Below are positions 1 through 4,785 of a stretch of DNA of 8,703 bases, piece by piece. Below the pieces are notes generated by a model. The model was not told the DNA's origin and did no database searches. It saw only the letters and a program-made list of their open reading frames with translations. The translations under genes were made by a program, and so were the position numbers. This DNA is from Methanosarcinales archaeon ex4572_44 (GTDB lineage: Archaea; Halobacteriota; Methanosarcinia; Methanosarcinales; EX4572-44), in assembly GCA_002254825.2 (NCBI GenBank), contig NJEL02000003.1:17481-26183 (forward strand), in the 5' to 3' direction. The first letter of the stretch is position 1. Every line of letters starts with the position of its first letter.

Positions 1-5
1 AAAAA

Positions 6-1436
6 ATGAAAAAAATTTTGCTGATAAATCCATCCGAGTACTATGAAACCTATTCTTCACTTGCACTAATATATCTCGGTACGTATCTGATGGAGCGAGT
101 GGATTGCAAGGTTGAGATTGAAAGTATCTGGAAGAAAAACCTGAACAATTTACACTCATACGATCTGATCGGCATCACATCATACACTCCAGAAATCCCT
201 TACGTTAAAAATTTTGCAGAGGAAGCCAGAGATATATGTGATGTTCCAATCATAGTTGGTGGAGCACATGCGAGCGGAGACCCTGTTTCATGTTTAAACG
301 AATCCCCATACTTTGATATCGTGAACGAAGGGTATGGAAGGGAAATAGCAACTATCGCAGAAGAAAAAGAAGAGCTCTGTAACATTCCGAACATAACATA
401 CAGAAAAAACGGTGAAATCAAACGTAATAAAATGAAGAAAACGAAGCCCATCGTGCAGGACACAATACCAGACAGAAAAATTGACACCTGTAAAAACAAG
501 GATAGAGTTTATCTCTTATCTTCTACAGGCTGTTCAAATTTCTGTGATTACTGCGCATGCGTAAAAGACGGGTACCACTTACGAAAGAAAGAATCATTGA
601 CCGAAGAGATAAACGGATTAAACCCAAAGTCTCTTATCTTCTGTGACGACTCGCACATAACAAAAACCTCAATCAAGATGCTTGATTACGTTTATAAAAC
701 TTGTGATGTGAAGGATGTTAGAAAAGAGTGTTTAATTGATCCGTTTTTCCTATCAAATAATTACAGTGAAGTATCTGATTTTATTCAACGAAATAGTTAC
801 AGAGATCTCTTCATCGGTGTTGAATCAAGCACTTATTCAGGGCGTGACAAGATCGGAAGAAGATATCACGGAACAATCAGAGATGAAAGTTGCCATAAAA
901 GAGAAACAGACGGCATAAAAAAATTTATAAAACAATTTGATGGCGGTCTCACACTAAGCTATATCACACCACACCCCCTAATCGAGAAAAAAGAACTGAT
1001 AAGTGATTTTACCGAGATGTTCGAATTTCTCAAGATTTTTCGCGCAGACGATGACAGAGCCCATTTCATAAACTGGGACGTCCTAATCCCTTTCCCGGGA
1101 ACCCGGGTGAGGCAGCGATACTATAACTACATCCGACCTGACGAGCGATTTGATTGGGAGTCTTACAAACCATCTTTTCCATTTTTATGGCAGTATAAAA
1201 GTGACTATGTCAATCTCTGGATGCATAAATTCACTCGCTGCTATAGAAGCGCAGAAACATTCATGCAGGACCTGAACGAAGACGAAAAGATGCGATTCGT
1301 CGGCAATCACAACTACACAATACTGCTGAGCCTGAGCATCCTACTAAACAAAGAGTTTTCAGAACTTGCCAAGAAGATTCCAAGCTTTGATCATGAATAC
1401 TGTAAGAAGATGGAACAGGCACTGAACCGATGTTAA
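6..1436 (+). CDS. B12-binding domain radical SAM protein
   Basis: A 476-residue protein, probably complete. Residues 1-120 look like the N-terminal cobalamin-binding Rossmann domain of class B radical SAM enzymes (start MKKILLINPS, then DLIGITSYTPEIPYV and PIIVGGAHAS). The base-off DxHxxG motif is absent, as is common in this class. The radical SAM core follows, with its cluster ligands C176-x3-C180-x2-C183 (GCSNFCDYC at 531-554), an FCDDSH strand near 212 and FIGVES near 269-274. IPFPGT at 361-366 is also typical of the family. Enzymes of this type use a 4Fe-4S cluster, S-adenosylmethionine and usually cobalamin for methyl transfer or other radical chemistry. The substrate cannot be read from the sequence. 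The ATG at 6 gives the expected family N-terminus, but any ribosome-binding site lies beyond the window edge. The gene looks more A+T-rich than its neighbours. It is convergent with tmk, with a putative mobile element inserted at its stop codon. Family is fairly sure; specific function unknown. Confidence 0.9.
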   Translation: MKKILLINPSEYYETYSSLALIYLGTYLMERVDCKVEIESIWKKNLNNLHSYDLIGITSYTPEIPYVKNFAEEARDICDVPIIVGGAHASGDPVSCLNESPYFDIVNEGYGREIATIAEEKEELCNIPNITYRKNGEIKRNKMKKTKPIVQDTIPDRKIDTCKNKDRVYLLSSTGCSNFCDYCACVKDGYHLRKKESLTEEINGLNPKSLIFCDDSHITKTSIKMLDYVYKTCDVKDVRKECLIDPFFLSNNYSEVSDFIQRNSYRDLFIGVESSTYSGRDKIGRRYHGTIRDESCHKRETDGIKKFIKQFDGGLTLSYITPHPLIEKKELISDFTEMFEFLKIFRADDDRAHFINWDVLIPFPGTRVRQRYYNYIRPDERFDWESYKPSFPFLWQYKSDYVNLWMHKFTRCYRSAETFMQDLNEDEKMRFVGNHNYTILLSLSILLNKEFSELAKKIPSFDHEYCKKMEQALNRC

Positions 1437-1438
1437 AT
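1433..1438 (+). repeat. Left copy of candidate target-site duplication
   Basis: TTAAAT directly outside the left inverted repeat, identical to 2722-2727. It contains the TAA stop codon (1434-1436) of the radical SAM gene, so the insertion left that reading frame intact. Extending to 7 bases breaks the match (GTTAAAT versus TTAAATC), so the duplication is 6 bases. Confidence 0.6.
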
Positions 1439-1454
1439 CCTAAGTTTGACAGTT
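1439..1454 (+). repeat. Left terminal inverted repeat (IR-L)
   Basis: CCTAAGTTTGACAGTT, an exact inverted match of the 16 bases at 2706-2721. It starts two bases after the stop codon of the radical SAM gene. The match ends at both sides of the 16-mer. Confidence 0.7.
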
Positions 1455-1650
1455 TACAAATCTTCTTGTCGAGAATGTCTCTATGTACACGGATTTCCTT
1501 GTAACCGCACTAAAGTCCCAGTTATGATAGGATAGGGCTTGCAATATCCCGATGGAGTCATATTATCTCTGTTCCACCCACGCTCACCTATCCGCTTCCA
1601 AACCCTCAGAAGACTGTGCCAATATCCATCGTTCATGGGAAATCTGTTCT

Positions 1651-2622
1651 TCAATCACTCTTTTTGTTTGCACCCGGCTTCCAGATTTCAAAAGCCAGTG
1701 CATTGGTCGGACATGCGTCAATGCACACGCCGCATGCGAAGCAATCGGGTCGTAACTTATCACCGTCCACGATTGCTTTGACAGACGGGCATGGCGACTC
1801 CCGGATACATCTCTTGCAGTCATTGCATCTGCCTTGGTTAAGGCGCACACGAAATATGCTCAGGTACTCAAGCAGCCACGTCAGGAGCCCAACCGGGCAC
1901 ACAAGATGGCAGAACGGTCGATATACAAATACTGATGCGATTGCAACCGCCCCTACCAGAACTGCCAGCACCAGCTCAAAATGCCAGTCAAAGAGTTCAA
2001 ATGGGTTTAAAATGCCTTGGTATGTGTAAATATCGATTCCTATGGTAATAACCATAACCAAGCTGATAATAAATATCGAAATCCGGATGCCATTTGAGAT
2101 CTTGAACGGCAGCTTGATCTTTTTCCCGAATGGTGCTTGTTCCGGAATCCTGTTTATGATTTCTTGCAGTGCCCCAAACGGACAGACCCACCCGCAGAAC
2201 AGTTTTGCTCCGATGACTGACAATCCACCAATGAAGACGAGCATCGTCGCTTTCTTGAGCGTGATCGTACCGCCAGTTGCGAGAGCCGTTATTGGGTCCA
2301 CCACTGCCTCCAGCGGGCTTGGCTGGCGCATGATCACCAGCACCCCGAAGAGCACAAAGACGACGCACATTAGGAGTGTCCGGATGTTTCGATTTATTTT
2401 GGTTGTTCTCAAGAGGATGAGTCCTGCTAATGCAGAAATTCCACCAAGAATGAATTTTAGCGACAATAGTCCGGCAGAGATTGATGCTATATCTATATTT
2501 CTGCCACCACCCATTCCACTGCCGTCACCTCCGCCTCTACCTTCTGCCATAACTGGCACGCAGATGAGTATCATGGATAAAACGATGCAGAAGACTGGTA
2601 AATAAATTGTGTTTCGTTTCAT
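1651..2622 (-). CDS. NapH/MauN-type membrane 4Fe-4S ferredoxin protein
   Basis: A 323-residue membrane electron-transfer protein. Residues 1-27 form a signal peptide or first membrane segment (KR, hydrophobic core, PVMA), followed by a Gly-rich linker at 29-40. Hydrophobic segments lie near 50-71, 81-98, 125-142, 178-198 and 215-235. Two CxxxCP motifs of the NapH/NosR type occur: C143GWVCP148 and C238HLVCP243. The C-terminal 60 residues hold two 4Fe-4S motifs. The second is canonical (C294-x2-C297-x2-C300-x3-C304-P). The first is C266-x2-C269-x2-C272-x5-C278-P, two residues longer than usual. Such proteins pass electrons between the membrane quinone or phenazine pool and a partner oxidoreductase; the partner is not in the window. 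The ATG at 2622 gives the signal peptide, with a weak GGGT four bases upstream. The gene is the sole cargo of the inverted-repeat segment and probably has its own promoter, since the repeat separates it from tmk. Family sure, physiological role open. Confidence 0.9.
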   Translation of the reverse strand: MKRNTIYLPVFCIVLSMILICVPVMAEGRGGGDGSGMGGGRNIDIASISAGLLSLKFILGGISALAGLILLRTTKINRNIRTLLMCVVFVLFGVLVIMRQPSPLEAVVDPITALATGGTITLKKATMLVFIGGLSVIGAKLFCGWVCPFGALQEIINRIPEQAPFGKKIKLPFKISNGIRISIFIISLVMVITIGIDIYTYQGILNPFELFDWHFELVLAVLVGAVAIASVFVYRPFCHLVCPVGLLTWLLEYLSIFRVRLNQGRCNDCKRCIRESPCPSVKAIVDGDKLRPDCFACGVCIDACPTNALAFEIWKPGANKKSD

Positions 2623-2651
2623 ATTTACCCATTATACATGATGATTCTGGG

Positions 2652-2678
2652 TTTAAAATGTTTTTGGTACTTAAAACT
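2652..2678 (-). promoter_or_regulatory. Possible archaeal TATA elements for the NapH-type gene
   Basis: Upstream of the ATG at 2622, the - strand has two A/T boxes resembling archaeal box A: AGTTTTAAG (2678-2670) and ATTTTAAA (2659-2652). Transcription starting about 25 bases downstream of either would give a leader of roughly 0-30 bases. Both lie inside the inverted-repeat element, so the cargo gene could carry its own promoter. This rests on base composition and spacing only. Confidence 0.3.
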
Positions 2679-2705
2679 TAACTGGAGATTCGTGTACTAC
2701 ACTAC

Positions 2706-2721
2706 AACTGTCAAACTTAGG
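2706..2721 (-). repeat. Right terminal inverted repeat (IR-R)
   Basis: AACTGTCAAACTTAGG on the + strand, the exact reverse complement of 1439-1454. It lies between the promoter side of the 4Fe-4S gene and the 3' end of tmk. Confidence 0.7.
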
Positions 2722-2727
2722 TTAAAT
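2722..2727 (+). repeat. Right copy of candidate target-site duplication
   Basis: TTAAAT directly outside the right inverted repeat, matching 1433-1438 in the same orientation. It lies 24 bases beyond the tmk stop codon. Confidence 0.6.
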
Positions 2728-2751
2728 CACGCCTTGGACGATATGTTTGCT

Positions 2752-3366
2752 TTATTCACAGATTTTTTCCAGAACAATCTTCATGATTGTCTCGTGAACA
2801 CTTTTAATAGGTTTGTTTCCATCGATCAGATGTGCATATGGTAGATCTTCTGATAAGTCAGTGAAGATCTGCCTGACTTTCGCAAGGTATGTCTCGCCCT
2901 CGAAGGCATTCGGCGTATCGCCTCGGAGATCGCGGATTCGTGAGATGCCAATCGCTGGAGGGATGTCGATGATTAAGAGAAGCTCGGGTGTAGGTGCAAT
3001 CTTTTCATTTTCACTTTTGATATAATTCATGTCTAAACCGCGAGCGCCCTGATAAGCTATGTTTGAAAAGTAATAGCGATCCATGATCACAACAGATACC
3101 TTCTCGAGGGCAGGCATTATATTTTGTCTCACATCTTCTATTCGATCTTGCAGGAACAACTGAGATTCTTCGGTAGCGGTGATGTTGGATCTGCCGTGTT
3201 CTGCAAGTTCACGGATCCTCTTGCCAAAGATACCGTTTGTGGGTTCTTTGAATGTTACAACATCTACACCCTGCTGATAAAGCCCATTTTTTAACATTTG
3301 TACCTGTGTGCTCTTGCCAGCACCGTCGATGCCTTCAACGGCGATCAAAAGACCTTTCTTAGGCAC
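2752..3366 (-). CDS. tmk: Thymidylate kinase (dTMP kinase)
   Basis: A 204-residue protein, a normal length for the family. It phosphorylates dTMP to dTDP with ATP, the last dTTP-specific kinase step before nucleoside diphosphate kinase, in the cytoplasm. The P-loop EGIDGAGKST spans residues 11-20. KEPTNG at 40-45 occupies the place of the TREPGGT loop. FLQDR at 71-75 and the D96-R97-Y motif in MDRYYFSNIAYQGARG (95-110) are the nucleotide-site signatures, and the lid region with RIRDLRGD (143-150) follows. Translation starts at GTG (3366), seven bases after a strong GGAGGG. The ATG four bases upstream is in another frame and stops after three codons. It lies 94 bases after dnaJ on the same strand, so the two may be cotranscribed. 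A short ORF ends inside its start. The 3' end faces the putative mobile element. Confidence 0.94.
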   Translation of the reverse strand: MPKKGLLIAVEGIDGAGKSTQVQMLKNGLYQQGVDVVTFKEPTNGIFGKRIRELAEHGRSNITATEESQLFLQDRIEDVRQNIMPALEKVSVVIMDRYYFSNIAYQGARGLDMNYIKSENEKIAPTPELLLIIDIPPAIGISRIRDLRGDTPNAFEGETYLAKVRQIFTDLSEDLPYAHLIDGNKPIKSVHETIMKIVLEKICE

Positions 3367-3415
3367 TCATATACCCTCCATTGAATCCTGCGAAGAGGCA
3401 TCGTGCCCCTGCCAT
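3359..3415 (-). CDS. Candidate 18-codon leader ORF overlapping the tmk start
   Basis: An ATG-initiated ORF encoding MAGARCLFAGFNGGYMSA, in the gap between dnaJ and tmk. The sequence GAGGTGA, a near-complete match to the archaeal Shine-Dalgarno GGAGGTGA, lies eight bases before the ATG. The ORF contains the tmk ribosome-binding site and its TAA overlaps the tmk start (GTGCCTAA), an arrangement suited to translational coupling. It is in the same frame as dnaJ, and the frame is open for 33 codons between the dnaJ TGA and this TAA. A GTG at 3427 would give 22 residues. I do not recognise the peptide. It may be a leader peptide, the residue of a lost gene, or chance; only the good ribosome-binding site and the overlap support it. 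Confidence 0.35.
   Translation of the reverse strand: MAGARCLFAGFNGGYMSA
3374..3379 (-). promoter_or_regulatory. Shine-Dalgarno that fixes the GTG start of tmk
   Basis: GGAGGG on the - strand, seven bases before the GTG at 3366 but only three before the out-of-frame ATG at 3370. The spacing favours GTG. The site lies inside the small ORF at 3359-3415. Confidence 0.6.
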
Positions 3416-3423
3416 CCCTATGC

Positions 3424-3430
3424 TCACCTC
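3424..3430 (-). promoter_or_regulatory. Strong Shine-Dalgarno between dnaJ and tmk
   Basis: GAGGTGA on the - strand, 31 bases after the dnaJ stop codon. No start codon of a long gene is properly spaced from it; the nearest is the ATG at 3415 of the 18-codon ORF, eight bases away. Confidence 0.45.
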
Positions 3431-3460
3431 AGTATAAATTCCGTACTGCTCAAAGAGTGA

Positions 3461-4603
3461 TCACAGGCGCTCTTTTACCCCATCCACCACTCTGTTAAAG
3501 ATACCGCTGCTGCCCTTATCCTCTCCGAATGTCTCTGCAAGCTCTCTCAGCAGCACCTTCTGGCGATCTGTCAGATTCGTGGGCGTCTTCACCACGACTT
3601 TCACGAATTGATCTCCCCGCCCATACCCATGCAGGTGGAGTATCCCCTTCTCTTTCAGTCTAAAGGTCTTACCGGTCTGTGTACCTGGTGGTATCTTTAT
3701 CTTCGCATGCCCTTTGAGTGTTGGCACTTTGATCTCGCTCCCGAGGGCTGCCTGTGTGATGCTGATCGGCTCGTCAACAATCACATCATCACCCTCTCTC
3801 TTGAAGATTGGATCTGGCGTGACATGTATATCAATGTACAGATCACCTGGTGGTGCCCCACGCTCCCCTGCCTCACCCTCACCGCTCATGCGTAGCCGCG
3901 CACCATTATCTACTCCAGGCGGGATCTTCACAGATATCTTCTTCCTGCGCCGCACAACTCCACTCCCCCCACAGGTGGAACATGGTTCTTCTATCACGCT
4001 CCCACGCCCTTGGCACGTGGTGCATACGCTGGTTGTCATGAACCGTCCGAGTGGCGTTGTCTGGCTGCGTCGTATCTGACCCGTGCCCCTACAGGTCTGG
4101 CAGGTTTTGGGTGTGGCTCCAGGTTTTGCACCACTTCCACCACACGTGTCACACGCCTCTCTCTTCGGTATCTCGATCATTCTCTCTCCGCCAAAGGCTG
4201 CGGTCCGAAACGGTATCTCCAGTTCATAGACGAGGTCACGCCCTCGCTGTGGGCGACTGGGTCTTGCACGTCCACCAAAGAACGTGTCAAATATGCTGCC
4301 ACCAAAGTCGAAGCCCGTATCTCCAAAGATATCCTCAAAGTGGGCAGACCTGAATATATCCTCCTGCGTGTACCTATTATCTATGCCTTCATGCCCAAAC
4401 CTGTCATACTGTCTTCGTTTCGTCTCATCAGAGAGCACACCATACGCCTCTGACAGCTCCTTAAACTTCTCTTCGGCATCAGGCGACTTGTTCTTATCAG
4501 GATGATACTTCATTGCAAGCTTGCGATACGCCTTCTTCATCTCATCAGCACTCGCATCTCGTTTAACACCAAGTATCTCGTAGTAGTCTCTCTTGTTAGT
4601 CAT
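3461..4603 (-). CDS. dnaJ: Chaperone DnaJ (type I Hsp40)
   Basis: A 380-residue, full-length type I DnaJ. It stimulates the ATPase of DnaK and delivers unfolded client proteins in the cytoplasm. The J domain spans residues 5-70, with HPD at 34-36 and the usual DYYEILGV start. A short Gly/Phe-rich stretch (about 90-112) follows. The zinc-binding domain has four CxxCxGxG repeats at C151, C168, C194 and C208, all with both cysteines. Two C-terminal beta-sandwich substrate-binding domains fill 220-345 and include the expected HLHGYGRGDQFVKV. The ATG at 4603 lacks a clear Shine-Dalgarno, so a short leader is likely. GrpE and DnaK, its usual partners and common neighbours, are not in the window. 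Archaeal DnaJ proteins are generally regarded as acquired from bacteria. The gene may be cotranscribed with tmk. Confidence 0.97.
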   Translation of the reverse strand: MTNKRDYYEILGVKRDASADEMKKAYRKLAMKYHPDKNKSPDAEEKFKELSEAYGVLSDETKRRQYDRFGHEGIDNRYTQEDIFRSAHFEDIFGDTGFDFGGSIFDTFFGGRARPSRPQRGRDLVYELEIPFRTAAFGGERMIEIPKREACDTCGGSGAKPGATPKTCQTCRGTGQIRRSQTTPLGRFMTTSVCTTCQGRGSVIEEPCSTCGGSGVVRRRKKISVKIPPGVDNGARLRMSGEGEAGERGAPPGDLYIDIHVTPDPIFKREGDDVIVDEPISITQAALGSEIKVPTLKGHAKIKIPPGTQTGKTFRLKEKGILHLHGYGRGDQFVKVVVKTPTNLTDRQKVLLRELAETFGEDKGSSGIFNRVVDGVKERL

Positions 4604-4634
4604 ATTTCAACTCAACAACTGAAAATGGCATAAT

Positions 4635-4650
4635 ACGATAAATCGTTTTT
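4635..4650 (-). promoter_or_regulatory. Possible dnaJ promoter with overlapping palindrome
   Basis: The + strand reads ACGATAAATCGT at 4635-4646, two 5-base arms around AA. On the - strand the T-rich ATTTATCG in the palindrome could act as a TATA box. It is about 35-40 bases before the dnaJ ATG, which would give a leader near 12-15 bases, in keeping with the lack of a Shine-Dalgarno. A palindrome over a TATA box could be a repressor site. This is only a pattern-level suggestion. Confidence 0.28.
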
Positions 4651-4719
4651 GCAAGATGATTTGCGGATCAACTACTTATGCGCGCGAATATCGCCCTGCC
4701 TCGCCTCTTCCCTGGAGGG

Positions 4720-4750
4720 GTAAAATACTATATTCAAGCTTCGCTTTGAA
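4720..4750 (-). terminator. Weak hairpin plus T-rich tail downstream of rad50
   Basis: The - strand from 4750 to 4733 reads TTCAAAGCGAAGCTTGAA. It can fold into a 7-bp stem with one bulged A and a GAA loop. T-rich TATAGTATTTTA follows. It begins 36 bases after the rad50 stop and could separate mre11-rad50 from dnaJ transcription. The stem is short and the T run is broken, so the call is tentative. The rest of the 4604-4785 gap holds no gene I can support. Confidence 0.3.
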
Positions 4751-4785
4751 CATCTGCTTTCAGTGTTACTGTATGCGACTCTCCA

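Larger units (their letters stand above)
1439..2721. mobile_element. IS-like cassette with 16-bp terminal inverted repeats, 6-bp target duplication and a NapH-type cargo gene
   Basis: Both ends carry the same 16 bases, CCTAAGTTTGACAGTT, in inverted orientation. TTAAAT abuts each end on the outside as a direct repeat, so this is the inverted-repeat plus target-duplication structure of a DDE-type insertion sequence. The 1283-base length is also in the normal IS range. The only substantial gene inside is the 4Fe-4S membrane protein at 1651-2622; no transposase is recognisable on either strand. About 196 bases between the left repeat and that gene, and 83 on the other side, hold no convincing gene. 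An imperfect subterminal inverted repeat (1485-1498 and 2684-2697, 12 of 14 matching) supports the element. It could be a non-autonomous mobile insertion cassette moved by a transposase elsewhere, or an element whose transposase was replaced. The family is not assignable from what is seen. Confidence 0.62.

Noticed and set aside
1539..2029. Overlapping + strand frames starting in the gap after the radical SAM gene
   Set aside because: They run antisense into the 4Fe-4S gene, show no family resemblance and lack a ribosome-binding site. The gap portion is better described as the element's non-coding end.
2042..2605. A 187-codon + strand frame opposite the NapH-type gene
   Set aside because: The opposite strand encodes clear CxxxCP and ferredoxin motifs plus a signal peptide. 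The + frame has no recognisable features and a poor start context.
3461..3463. The dnaJ TGA as a recoded (selenocysteine) or readthrough codon, since the frame stays open for 33 codons
   Set aside because: DnaJ is already full length at 380 residues, selenocysteine in DnaJ is not known to me, and no obvious SECIS-like hairpin was seen. The open frame is better explained by the small ORF or chance.
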